From Streptomyces sp. NBC_01445 (GTDB lineage: Bacteria > Actinomycetota > Actinomycetes > Streptomycetales > Streptomycetaceae), in NCBI RefSeq assembly GCF_035918235.1, contig NZ_CP109485.1:6001501-6065500 (forward strand): DNA of 64,000 nucleotides, in the 5' to 3' direction. This document shows positions 1 through 8,429 of the stretch, piece after piece. A model generated the notes under the pieces. That model searched no databases, was not told the origin of the DNA, and worked only from the letters and a program-made list of their open reading frames with translations. A program made the position numbers and the translations under genes. Within the stretch, counting starts at the first letter, position 1. Every line of letters starts with the position of its first letter.

Positions 1-374
1 GCGCGCAGCTGGGCGAGGCCCGCATTCATGCGGGCACGCTGTTCCTCGGGTGTGCACCTGGCCTCAGGTTTGGGCATGTCTCGGACCCATAGCGAGACCG
101 AGCTCTTCGAACAGCCCAGCTCGGCCTGGATCTCGTTGTAGGTCCGCCCCAGCTCGCGTAGCTTCCGCGCCTGGTCCCGCAGGTCGTCTTTTGCGTTGGG
201 GCGCTTGTTCCGCTCGGCCGGAGGTTCGCCCTTGACGAGGCGGCTCAAGGTCTCCTTGCTGCGTACCCCCAGTGCGTCGCCGATCTGCCGAAGGCTGAGA
301 CCCTCCCGTCGCAGCGCGACCGCCCGCTCCCGCAGTCCCTCGAAGTCCGTGTATTTGCCTGTGGTCTGTGTCAT
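1..374 (-). CDS. Helix-turn-helix protein, two HTH units (C-terminus outside window)
   Basis: Minus-strand reading frame open from ATG at 374 to the window edge, about 124 residues visible. Two similar helix-turn-helix segments can be read: residues about 15-45 (GLSLRQIGDALGVRSKETLS) and about 80-105 (GRTYNEIQAELGCSKSSVSL, followed by WVRDMPKPEA). Both look like the DNA-recognition halves of resolvase- or transposase-like proteins. Actinobacterial proteins of this type often continue into a C-terminal domain of unknown or homing-endonuclease-like character, but that part is not in the window. It is divergent from the histidine kinase at 543. Function unknown; a DNA-binding role is inferred from the HTH pair only. 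Confidence 0.75.
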   Translation of the reverse strand, partial: MTQTTGKYTDFEGLRERAVALRREGLSLRQIGDALGVRSKETLSRLVKGEPPAERNKRPNAKDDLRDQARKLRELGRTYNEIQAELGCSKSSVSLWVRDMPKPEARCTPEEQRARMNAGLAQLR

Positions 375-542
375 AGGCACAGGCTCGTTCCGGATGCGGG
401 TGGGTGGGGTCGTATTTGCATATGGGCCAACAGTTCGAGGGATACCAGCTGGTTTCGCTTCTGTTCGATTGGTGCCCGTGGCAGAGGGCTGTCGCGGAAA
501 CTCACCGGAAAAGGGGCACTCCCCGCCCGTAGGCTGGACGGC

Positions 543-1847
543 ATGACCACGACGGGGGAAATGCACCGGACGGCCGGGGGGCCGTGGTGGTGGGAGCGGC
601 GGCGTAGTGCCGTGCTCGATGTCGGGCTGGCCGTCGCGTCGGCGGTGGAGTGCGGGGTGGAGGGGGTCGGGTTCGCGCGGGACGCCGGGGTGCCGGCGGC
701 CGTGGGTGTTGTTTTCGGGGTGCTTGCCGGGGCGACGCTGGTGCTGCGCCGGCGGTGGCCGATCGCGGTGGTGCTGATCGGGGTCGCGGTGACTCCGGCC
801 CGGATGGGTGTGCTGCTGAGCGTGGTGGGTCTGTACACGCTGGCCGCGTCCGAGATGCCGCGGCGGATCATCGGTGCTCTGGCGGGGATGTCGTTCGTCG
901 GGACGCTGATCGTGTCGGTGGTGCGGGCGCAGCAGGACGTGGGGCACGGGAATCTCGTGCGGGTGGGGGACTGGTTCGTTCCGTTCGTCGCCATCACGAC
1001 GTCGTTGGGTGTGACCGCTCCGCCGTTGCTGCTGGGGCTTTATGTCGGTGCGCGGCGGCGTCTGATGGAGAGTCTGCGGGAGCGGGCGGATTCGCTGGAG
1101 CGGGAGCTTCAGTTGCTTGCTGAGCGTGCGGAGGAGCGGGCCGAGTGGGCGCGGGGTGAGGAGCGGACGCGGATCGCTCGGGAGATGCATGACGTGGTGG
1201 CGCACCGGGTGAGTCTGATGGTGGTGCATGCGGCGGCGTTGCAGGCGGTGGCCCGTAAGGATCCGGAGAAGGCCGTGAAGAACGCGGCGCTGGTGGGGGA
1301 CATGGGCCGGCAGGCGTTGACCGAGTTGCGGGAGATGCTCGGGGTGATGCGGTCGGGTGGCGGTGGGCGTGAGCCTGGTGCGGGGGTGCCGTTGGCGGCG
1401 GTGGGTGTGGCGGCTGCGGCTGCGGCGTCGCGGGCCGTTGATGAGGAGGACGGGCCGTGTCTGGGTGATCTGGATGAGCTGGTGGGTCAGTCGCGGGCGG
1501 CGGGCATGGTGGTGGAGCTGCTGGTCGAGGGTGATGCGCGGTCGTATGTCGCGGTGGTGGAGCAGGCGGCGTATCGGGTGGTGCAGGAGGCGCTGACGAA
1601 CGTGCACAAGCACGCGGCGGGTGCGAAGACGTATGTGCGTCTTGCTCACCGGGTGTCGGAGTTCGCGATGCAGGTGGAGAACGAGCCGCCGCCGGACGTG
1701 GATTCGGCGGCTGGTGTGCGGCTGCCGAGCGGGGGGAACGGGCTGGTCGGCATGAGGGAGCGGGTGACGGGCCTGGGTGGCGTGTTCGTGTGCGGGCCGA
1801 CGGATGCGGGCGGGTACCGGGTGTCGGCGGTGTTGCCGGCGACGTAG
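543..1847 (+). CDS. NarL-family sensor histidine kinase (orphan)
   Basis: 434 residues. The N-terminal 180 residues contain about five hydrophobic membrane segments, then a short coiled linker (about 185-205). The HisKA_3 dimerisation and phosphoacceptor box is REMHDVVAHRVSLMVVH with the likely phosphorylated His216. The C-terminal HATPase has an N-box around Asn353 (VQEALTNVHKHAAG) and a G-box GNGLVGMRERV. This layout is that of actinobacterial two-component sensor kinases. No response regulator lies next to it: the following genes are SUKH/deaminase genes on the opposite strand, so its partner must be elsewhere or was lost. Signal unknown. Confidence 0.93.
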   Translation: MTTTGEMHRTAGGPWWWERRRSAVLDVGLAVASAVECGVEGVGFARDAGVPAAVGVVFGVLAGATLVLRRRWPIAVVLIGVAVTPARMGVLLSVVGLYTLAASEMPRRIIGALAGMSFVGTLIVSVVRAQQDVGHGNLVRVGDWFVPFVAITTSLGVTAPPLLLGLYVGARRRLMESLRERADSLERELQLLAERAEERAEWARGEERTRIAREMHDVVAHRVSLMVVHAAALQAVARKDPEKAVKNAALVGDMGRQALTELREMLGVMRSGGGGREPGAGVPLAAVGVAAAAAASRAVDEEDGPCLGDLDELVGQSRAAGMVVELLVEGDARSYVAVVEQAAYRVVQEALTNVHKHAAGAKTYVRLAHRVSEFAMQVENEPPPDVDSAAGVRLPSGGNGLVGMRERVTGLGGVFVCGPTDAGGYRVSAVLPAT

Positions 1848-1875
1848 GTCGTGGGTCCGGTGGGGGTGTGGCGCG

Positions 1876-2361
1876 CTATGCCGCTGTCAGGCGGGTGGGC
1901 TGGGTGCCGTTGATGAGGGTTTCCAGGGCGTGGTCGATGTCGGGGCCGAGGTACCAGTCGCCGCTGTGGTCGAGGGCGTAGACGCGGCCTTCGGTGTCGA
2001 TGGCGAGGAGGGCTTCGGAGCCGGATTCGGCGCCGAGGGGGCAGACCTCGGTGTCGAGGGCGCGGCCGAGGTCGCCGAGGGTGCGGGCCATGTGGAGGCC
2101 GTGGAGTGGGTCGAGGTGGGGCTGGGCGGGTGCTATCTGGCGGCCGGGGCCCTGTGGGGTGAGGTGGAGTCCGCCGAATTCGGCCCAGGCCTCGACGGCG
2201 GCGGGGAAGACGGTGTGGCGGTGGCCTGCGGGGGATACGTGGGTGCGCAGGGCGTCGGCCCAGAATTCGGCCTGTTTGATGTCCCAGCGGCCGGGCTGCC
2301 AGCCGGCGGCGCGCAGTGCGGCGTCGACGGGTGCGGTGAAGCGGGTGCGGTCGGCGGTCAT
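1876..2361 (-). CDS. SUKH-3 family immunity protein
   Basis: 161 residues, ATG at 2361. Sequence features typical of SUKH-3 proteins: a start with an aromatic WQPGR motif, the stretch VFPAAVEAWAEFGGL, then LARTLGDLGRAL-like and LLAIDTEGRVYALDHSGDWY followed by a helix with LETLINGTQP. SUKH proteins are usually cytoplasmic antidotes to polymorphic nuclease or deaminase toxins. It sits 64 bp downstream of the YwqJ-type deaminase gene on the same strand, the usual toxin-then-immunity order, so it probably neutralises that protein. The pairing is inferred from position. Confidence 0.85.
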   Translation of the reverse strand: MTADRTRFTAPVDAALRAAGWQPGRWDIKQAEFWADALRTHVSPAGHRHTVFPAAVEAWAEFGGLHLTPQGPGRQIAPAQPHLDPLHGLHMARTLGDLGRALDTEVCPLGAESGSEALLAIDTEGRVYALDHSGDWYLGPDIDHALETLINGTQPTRLTAA

Positions 2362-2425
2362 GTGGGGTGGCCTCGTCCTGTTCTGCTGCTGCCTGCGGTG
2401 GTGCGTGGGTGTTCTGGTGTGCCGG

Positions 2426-2998
2426 TCAGCCGGTGGTGTCCGTGGCCGGGTCCACGACGTGGACGCCGAAGTGGGCGGTGAGTGCGGCGCAGGCGCGGCA
2501 GGGGCGGGCGAAGCCGCCGTGCAGGGGGTCGCCGTCCTCGCGGATGCGGCGGGTGGTGAGTTTGGCGTGTTTGAGGGCTTTGCGGGCTTCGCCGTTGGTC
2601 ATGGGTTTGCGGCGGGCGCGTTTGGAGCGTTCCTCGTCGGCGGCCGTGAGGTGGCGGGAGATGAGGATCGTTTCGGCGCAGCGTCCGGTGAAGCGGTCGC
2701 GCTGGGCGCTGGTGAGGGTGTCGAGGAAGTCCTGGACGAGCGGGTGCAGGGCGGGGGCGTGTTCGCCGCGGGCGGCGGTGCTGGTCAGTGTGGTGCCGCG
2801 GACGGAGAGGGCGGCGGCGACGGTGGGCAGGATGCCGTCGCGGCGCTGGCGCAGGGCCGGGGCGGGCGCGTCGTCGGCGCTGCTCCAGCCGACGCGTGGG
2901 TCGCCGGAGGCGCCGTCGGCGGTGGCCGGGTGCCCGGTGTCGGGTTCCTGGGCCGGTACGACGGCTGTGTCGGATGACGGTGCGGTGCTGCTCTGCAT
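2426..2998 (-). CDS. YwqJ-related putative deaminase (toxin-type)
   Basis: 190 residues from ATG at 2998, preceded by a GGAGGGG ribosome site; a TTG at 3019 is a weaker alternative. The zinc-deaminase signature is visible: Cys107-Ala-Glu109 (GRCAETILIS) and Cys167-x2-Cys170 (ARPCRACAALTAHFG), with a preceding RGEHAPALHPLVQDFL segment, all as in the YwqJ family of nucleic acid or nucleotide deaminases from polymorphic toxin systems. The first 50 residues are low complexity. No signal peptide, WXG100 or export domain is seen, so it appears cytoplasmic. It is followed by a SUKH-3 immunity gene and is divergent from another toxin/immunity-type operon. Confidence 0.85.
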   Translation of the reverse strand: MQSSTAPSSDTAVVPAQEPDTGHPATADGASGDPRVGWSSADDAPAPALRQRRDGILPTVAAALSVRGTTLTSTAARGEHAPALHPLVQDFLDTLTSAQRDRFTGRCAETILISRHLTAADEERSKRARRKPMTNGEARKALKHAKLTTRRIREDGDPLHGGFARPCRACAALTAHFGVHVVDPATDTTG

Positions 2999-3219
2999 GT
3001 GGTGCTTCCCCTCCTGCAATCCCCCGGGTTGCGTGCACAGACTGCCAAATGCGGCCGGTGGTGCGGAAGCTGGGGCGCGGCGACACGCGGGAGCGTGGGC
3101 TCATCGTCACGGTGGGGTGACTGCTGGTCATGGAACCGGAGGGCCGGTGACCGGTGTCGTACAACCGCATAGGCTGTCGCTATCCGCGATCCATAACAGT
3201 GCCGCAGGGGGCAACCGCC

Positions 3220-4245
3220 ATGACGACAGGTCGGCTCGGGCAGCAAGCCGCGCCGCCGAACGCGGCCTACGCCGGGCAGGTCGTGCACTTCCCGGACCCG
3301 GTCCGTGCTGCGCGCCATCCCAGGGGCGTACGGATCGACGGGAACGGCTATCCGGATTTTTCGGCCTACGCGCGTGCCGCGGCGGAGATCGCCGAGCCCC
3401 CGGAGGGGTTCGGGGTCGATGAGCTGCGGTTGACGGACTATGTGTCGGCGAATGCGGCGTTGGCCGCGGCCGGGCATGACTTGTGGGACACGATCGTGCC
3501 GGTGGCGACGCCGCACGGCTGGACCTGGCATCACGTGCCGGGCAGTCGTCGCATGGAGTTGGTGCCGGTCGAGGTGAAGGCGCTGCTGCGGCATCACGGT
3601 GGTCTCGCGACGGCTGCCGTGGATCACGGCAAGCGGGGGACGCGTCCGTTGCAGGAGACGCGGCCGGCGCATTTCGGGCTGCCGAAGTCGTCGGTGGCGG
3701 TGACCGAGCAGCAGGTCCTGGGTGCCGAGGAGGACTTGGGGTACCGGTTGCCGGGTGCGTACCGGGCGTTCTTGAAGGCGGCGGGCGGGTGTGCTCCGGT
3801 GGGGGCGGCGCTGGATGCCGAGCTGGGGCTTCTGGTGGACCAGCCGTTCTTCACGGTGCGGGACGAGGCCGCGGTGAACGATCTGGTGTACGTGAACAAG
3901 TGCCTGCGTGATCACCTGACCAAGGACTATCTGGGTGTGGGGTTCGTGCAGGGCGGCATTCTTGCCGTGAAGGTCAAGGGTGATCGGGCGGGTTCGGTGT
4001 GGTTCTGCGCGTATGACGACGCGCGGGACAGCGGGGACACGGCCGGGTGGTCGGTCGCCGAGCGGGTGGAGCGTCTGCTGCTGCCGTGCGGTGACGACTT
4101 CGATGCGTTCCTGGCCCGGCTCGCGGGCAATCCGCCGGAGCTGGAGACGGTGGCGAACCTGATGGTGGACGGCGGTTTCGCGAGTGCGGTGGACGCCTCC
4201 GGCGTCGCCGTGCCGGCTGCTTCGACTGTCCCGGACGAGGGGTGA
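3220..4245 (+). CDS. WHH-type nuclease domain fused to a SUKH (SMI1/KNR4) domain
   Basis: 341 residues. ATG at 3220 with a CAGGGGG site is preferred over upstream GTG codons. Residues about 85-130 carry a WHH nuclease signature of the HNH/Endo VII group: Trp103-His104-His105, then MELVP at 112-116 and HHGG at 125-128. The His normally found four residues after the VP pair is Lys120, so the site may be altered. Residues about 160-310 match a SUKH-1-like domain (LGYRLPGAYRAFLKAAGG, then FVQGGILAVKVKG). It thus looks like a toxin domain joined to its immunity domain, or an immunity protein carrying a relic nuclease. The next gene begins 7 bp after its stop. Confidence 0.8.
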   Translation: MTTGRLGQQAAPPNAAYAGQVVHFPDPVRAARHPRGVRIDGNGYPDFSAYARAAAEIAEPPEGFGVDELRLTDYVSANAALAAAGHDLWDTIVPVATPHGWTWHHVPGSRRMELVPVEVKALLRHHGGLATAAVDHGKRGTRPLQETRPAHFGLPKSSVAVTEQQVLGAEEDLGYRLPGAYRAFLKAAGGCAPVGAALDAELGLLVDQPFFTVRDEAAVNDLVYVNKCLRDHLTKDYLGVGFVQGGILAVKVKGDRAGSVWFCAYDDARDSGDTAGWSVAERVERLLLPCGDDFDAFLARLAGNPPELETVANLMVDGGFASAVDASGVAVPAASTVPDEG

Positions 4246-4252
4246 GTGTCCG

Positions 4253-7174
4253 ATGGTGACGTTCGCGCAGGCGCAGGAGCGCGCCGAAGAGTGGATCAAC
4301 GGGGATGTGCCCGGCTATCAGCACCGTGAGGTGCGGGTGCGGGAGTTCGAGCTGGGGTTCGTGGTGTGGGCGGAGGACCGCGACGGTGGTCCGGTGTCCG
4401 ACGGCGGGCGCCAGCGGCTCGTCATCGCGCGTGACAGCGGGGACGCTTCGCTGTGGCCGGGGCTGCCGGTGGGTGAGGTGATCCGGCGGTACGAGGAGGA
4501 GTACGGGCTGCCGGAGGCTTCGCCGGAGCCGTCGGACGCGCCGCCGGAGCGGGTGGATCTGAATCAGACGTCGTTCCTGTTGAGCCCTCCGGAGTGGCTC
4601 CAGGAGGCGGCGGACAAGCTGGGCATTCCGGATCGGCGGGGGGATGCGTCTTCTGCCGGCGGGTCTGGCGCGTCTGCTGGTGCTGGTACGGGTGCTGTCT
4701 CCGGTACGGGTACGGGTGCTGTCTCCGGTGCGGGATCGGGTTCGGGTGCGTCCGTGCCTGGGCCGGCCGCCCCGGCGCCGGTGGCCGCCGACGCGGGCAG
4801 TGGCGCGACGCCGTGGCCCGCTTCGCCCGCGACGCCTTCCGGGGCGACTCCGTGGGCCGGTACGGACACGAACGCGGACGAGGAGGAGGACCGCTCGGTC
4901 GCGCCTCCGGCGACGGTGTTCGCGCCGCCGCTGGTGGACGAGGGCGACGTGCCTGCGCCGACCGCCGCTCCTGAGGCCAAGACGGCGCTGATGTCGGGCG
5001 GCAGCCAGCTCCCGCGCACGGCGGTGGCCCCGGCGTTCGACGGGTCGGCTCCCGCCGCTCCGGGCGCCCCGACGCCGGGTGCTCCTGACGCGTACGGCTA
5101 CCCGCAGGGTCCCGGCGCGCAGCAGACTCCGCCGCCCGGCGCGCCGCCGAACTACGGCTACCCGCAGGGGCCGGGCACTCCGCCTGCGCCCAACGTGCCG
5201 CAGGCGCACGGGAGTTCGCAGGGCGGGCAGACTCCGTCGCCCACGTACGGCTACCCGCAGGGTTTCGCCGCGCAGCAGACTCCGCCGCCCGGCGCCGCGC
5301 CGAACTACGGCTACCCGCAGGGGCCGGGCCGGCAGCAGACTCCGCCGCCGGGTGCTCCTGACGCGTACGGCTATCCGCAGGGTCCGGGTGCGCAGCAGGC
5401 TCCGCCGCCGGCCGGGCAGGACGCGGCCGGGCGGCCGCTCGCGCCCGGGGCCGGTGACATCGCCGACGCCGCGACCAGCAAGGCGCAGGGTCCGCCCCGC
5501 GGTGCGCGCGGTGGTGGCGCGACGACTCCTCCGCCGCCCGGTGCCCCGGGCACTCCCGGCGCGCGGCCCTCGGGGCCCGGCGCTCCGGGTACCCCGGCGG
5601 GCGGCTACGTTCCGACGCAGCTCGTTTCGCAGCTCGGTCCCGACGGGCCCGAGGCCCCGCCCGCTCCGGGTGGTACGCCGCCCGGCGGTGTGCACCACGC
5701 CGCGACGATGCTGGCGGACCCGAGCATGGGTGGCCCCGGCGCGCCCAAGCCGCCCGGCGCGCCCGGCACTCCGGGGGCTCCCAAGCCGCCCGGTCCGCCC
5801 GGCGTGCCCGGTGCGGGTGCCCCCAAGCCGCCCGGCGCCCCCGGAACTCCCGGTGCGCCGCAGCCTCCCGGCCCGCCCGGCGCCCCCGGGGGTACGCCGC
5901 CCGGTGGCGTGCACCACGCCGCGACCATGCTGGCCCAGCCGGGTCCGGCCGGTCCCGGTACGCCGCCCCCGCCGGCGGCGCCCGGCGTGCCCGGGGCACC
6001 TGGTGCGCCCGGGGCTCCCGGTGGCGGTGTTCATCACGCCGCGACGATGCTGGCCGGTCCCGGTCAGGTCGGTCCCGGCATGCCTCCTCCCGCGCCGCCG
6101 CAGGCGCCGGGCGGGATGCCGATGCCGCCGCCCATGCCCGGGCAGCAGGTTCCTGGCGGTCCGCCCCCGGCCTCGTACGGGTATCCGCAGCCCACCGGTC
6201 AGCCGACCGTCGGGCCCGGCTACCAGGCCGTGCTGCGCTACCGCGCGCCCGACGGCTCGGAGCAGCAGCTGATCCGCCGCTCGGCGCCCGGTACGCCGCA
6301 CCCGGAGTGGCAGATCTTCCATGAGCTGCGCGGCATGAACGTCCCGCCGGACCAGGTTCTGGAGCTGCACACGGAGCTGGAGTCCTGCGAGCTGCCGGGC
6401 GCGTACTGCGCCCGCATGATCCGTGAGCAGTGGCCGCAGGCCAGGATCACGTCCATCGCCCCGTACGGCAGGGACCACGCGTCGCGCCAGCAGGGCATGC
6501 AGCAGCTGATCGCGCACCAGGGCGAGTTGCACCAGGTGGCGGACGGTCCGGCGCGGCTCGCGCCGGTGCGTGCGCCGCTGCCGCCCGCGCAGCCGATGCC
6601 GCCGGTTCCGCCGGAGGCGGTCGGGCAGGAGCTGGCCGCTGCGTTCGGTCCCGGGGTGTTCCGGTTCGACCAGCGGGCCGTGTCCCGTCAGGGCGTGCCG
6701 GACCTCGTGGCGCACACCCTTGTCGTGGCAGGGCTGCCCGCCGACTTCGGGCCGTTCTTCTGGGCGCAGGCTCAGCCGGGCCGTCCGGTGCCGACGCTCG
6801 CCGAGCTGGCGCAGGAGCGGGGGGTGCAGCCCGCGGCGGACGCGGGTTCGTACCTCGTGATGGGCAGTGACTTCGGGCGGGCGATCTGTGTCCAGTACGG
6901 CACGGCGAACATCGTGGCCGTGCCGGTGGAGGCGGGTCCCGGCGGTGCGCCGGTGCCGCCGCAGTTCGTGAACACGGGTCTGCCCGAGTTCGCGCGCAGC
7001 CTCGCGGTGCTCGGCCGGATGTGGCCGCTGCGGTTCGGGCTCAATCAGGAGCAGGCGGGCCGCTGGACCGTCGACTTCCAGGCGCAGCTGGCCGCCGTCG
7101 ACCCGGCGGCGCTCGCGTCGCCGGAGGGCTGGTGGTCGGTGCTGCTCGAGCAGATGTGGGACGGCCTGCTGTAG
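4253..7174 (+). CDS. Imm35-like / Pro-rich linker / deaminase-like / SUKH-4-like fusion protein
   Basis: 973 residues, ATG at 4253 just after the previous stop with GAGGGG upstream. Residues 1-85 resemble YrhB/Imm35 immunity proteins (AQERAEEWINGD, then QRLVIARDSGD). Residues about 125-645 are a Pro/Gly/Ala linker with YGYPQG repeats and three copies of HHAATMLA (His at 481, 554, 594). Residues about 656-760 look like a toxin-type nucleic acid deaminase: His683-Pro-Glu685, Cys712 and Cys719 (ELESCELPGAYCARMI) are the likely zinc and proton-shuttle residues. Residues about 788-973 resemble SUKH-4 (LVVAGLPADFGPFFWAQ, then GSYLVMGSDFG). No export signal is seen. A perfect hairpin terminator follows. 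Confidence 0.75.
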   Translation: MVTFAQAQERAEEWINGDVPGYQHREVRVREFELGFVVWAEDRDGGPVSDGGRQRLVIARDSGDASLWPGLPVGEVIRRYEEEYGLPEASPEPSDAPPERVDLNQTSFLLSPPEWLQEAADKLGIPDRRGDASSAGGSGASAGAGTGAVSGTGTGAVSGAGSGSGASVPGPAAPAPVAADAGSGATPWPASPATPSGATPWAGTDTNADEEEDRSVAPPATVFAPPLVDEGDVPAPTAAPEAKTALMSGGSQLPRTAVAPAFDGSAPAAPGAPTPGAPDAYGYPQGPGAQQTPPPGAPPNYGYPQGPGTPPAPNVPQAHGSSQGGQTPSPTYGYPQGFAAQQTPPPGAAPNYGYPQGPGRQQTPPPGAPDAYGYPQGPGAQQAPPPAGQDAAGRPLAPGAGDIADAATSKAQGPPRGARGGGATTPPPPGAPGTPGARPSGPGAPGTPAGGYVPTQLVSQLGPDGPEAPPAPGGTPPGGVHHAATMLADPSMGGPGAPKPPGAPGTPGAPKPPGPPGVPGAGAPKPPGAPGTPGAPQPPGPPGAPGGTPPGGVHHAATMLAQPGPAGPGTPPPPAAPGVPGAPGAPGAPGGGVHHAATMLAGPGQVGPGMPPPAPPQAPGGMPMPPPMPGQQVPGGPPPASYGYPQPTGQPTVGPGYQAVLRYRAPDGSEQQLIRRSAPGTPHPEWQIFHELRGMNVPPDQVLELHTELESCELPGAYCARMIREQWPQARITSIAPYGRDHASRQQGMQQLIAHQGELHQVADGPARLAPVRAPLPPAQPMPPVPPEAVGQELAAAFGPGVFRFDQRAVSRQGVPDLVAHTLVVAGLPADFGPFFWAQAQPGRPVPTLAELAQERGVQPAADAGSYLVMGSDFGRAICVQYGTANIVAVPVEAGPGGAPVPPQFVNTGLPEFARSLAVLGRMWPLRFGLNQEQAGRWTVDFQAQLAAVDPAALASPEGWWSVLLEQMWDGLL

Positions 7175-7195
7175 CCCGTCGGCAGCACAGAAGTC

Positions 7196-7236
7196 GAGGA
7201 GAGGCGCGCGACCGTATCGGTCGCGCGCCTCTCCTC
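7196..7236 (+). terminator. Rho-independent-type terminator after the fusion-toxin operon
   Basis: Perfect 18-bp inverted repeat (7196-7213 and 7219-7236) with a 5-base loop GTATC, beginning 21 bp after the stop of the 973-residue protein and followed by a pyrimidine stretch. It closes the 3220-7174 operon. Confidence 0.9.
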
Positions 7237-7441
7237 TTTCTCTGGGTCCCTCTTTCTCTGTGCGCCCTTCACGGACGGGGCAGGGTGTGAGCTGCCTCGC
7301 TCCCCGGGCTCCCGATTCCGACTTTCAGCAATATTTGGCGCATCCTTGTCGAGTGGGTTGGGCGGAGTGTCTTGTTTTGAGCGCTTCGGCTCGATCGAGT
7401 GCTGGGTAGGAGAGCCGAAGCGGCTAAGAGGGGAATCAAGG

Positions 7442-8341
7442 ATGAGCAGCGGTACGTCGGTGTCGCCCCATGGCTTCGTCGCGGGACGGGGCCGCGGCTA
7501 TCGTCCCGGGCCGGTGGACGCGCTGGCCGCCGAGCTGTCCGGGGCCCGCGACGACGCCCGCGAGCGCGCCGCCCTCCTGGCCGCCCAGGTCGAGGAGCTG
7601 GAGGCCGAGGCGCAGCGGCTGCGCCTGGCCGTGACCCAGCTCGCCCCCCAGACGTACGAGTCCCTCGGCGACCGCGCCCGCGAGATCCTCGCCCTCGCCG
7701 AGGAGGAGGCGGACGGGGTACGGGCGTCTGCCGCCGATTCCGTCCGGCGGATCACGGCGGACGCCGAGGCCGATGCGCGGGAGACGCGCGAGGCGGCCCG
7801 CGCCGCGGCCGACGCCGTACTGGCCGAGGCCGAGCAGTGGGCCGACGAGCGGCTGAACGCCGACCGGGCCACGGCCGACGGGGCCCGCGCCGCCGCACGT
7901 GACGAGGCGAAGGCGTGGCGCGAGGAAGCGCTTGCGGCGCTGGACGAGGCGCGGGAGCGGACCCGGGCGACCCTCGCAGGTCAGGAGAAGGACCACGCCG
8001 AGCGGCGGGACGAGGCCGAGCGGGAGCTCGCCGGGCAGGAGGCCGCGGCGGACGCGCGCGACGCGGAGCGCCTGGCGCGGGCCGAGGGGCGTCTTTCCGA
8101 GGCGAGGCGGGCGTTCGCCGAGACGGAGGAGTCGGCCCGGCACGGCCAGGAGGACGCCGAGGCCCGCGCCGCGGAGCTCCTCGCGGAGGCGACCCTGCAC
8201 GAGGAGGGCGTGGGCCGCGAGACGGAGCGGGTGCTGCGCGAGCACGGCGAGAAGTGGGACGAGGTCCGCGCCCACATGGACCACGTCCGCACCACCCTGG
8301 CCTCCCTCACGGGCCGAAACCCGGCCGACGAGGCGCCGTAG
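7442..8341 (+). CDS. DivIVA/FilP-like coiled-coil protein ('cellulose-binding protein' family)
   Basis: 299 residues from ATG at 7442. The N-terminus (GFVAGRGRGYRPGPVDALAAEL) resembles the short DivIVA-type head in which a glycine-rich turn is followed by a VD-x-L helix. Nearly all the rest (about residues 30-280) is Glu/Ala/Arg coiled coil. Streptomyces has several such proteins (FilP, Scy and relatives) that form filaments or scaffolds at growing tips, and many are annotated as cellulose-binding for historical reasons. This one is not clearly FilP or Scy; the polar-growth role is inferred. An upstream in-frame start at 7346 gives an unlikely N-terminal extension. Confidence 0.75.
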   Translation: MSSGTSVSPHGFVAGRGRGYRPGPVDALAAELSGARDDARERAALLAAQVEELEAEAQRLRLAVTQLAPQTYESLGDRAREILALAEEEADGVRASAADSVRRITADAEADARETREAARAAADAVLAEAEQWADERLNADRATADGARAAARDEAKAWREEALAALDEARERTRATLAGQEKDHAERRDEAERELAGQEAAADARDAERLARAEGRLSEARRAFAETEESARHGQEDAEARAAELLAEATLHEEGVGRETERVLREHGEKWDEVRAHMDHVRTTLASLTGRNPADEAP

Positions 8342-8429
8342 GCGCTGCGGCCAGCCACGAGCCGCGCCCACGCCGACGGGGCGTCGTACGCGCCATTGCT
8401 CCCGAGCCACACCACGGCCGCCGCGACGG

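Noticed and set aside
3974..6715. A 913-residue open frame antisense to the fusion protein
   Set aside because: Arg/Gly-rich translation without any domain; it exists because the plus-strand gene is Pro/Gly/Ala-rich and stop-poor on the other strand.
4253..7174. Collagen-like or cell-surface protein
   Set aside because: The Gly/Pro linker suggests it, but there is no signal peptide or Gly-X-Y periodicity over long stretches, and both ends look like cytoplasmic immunity or deaminase folds.
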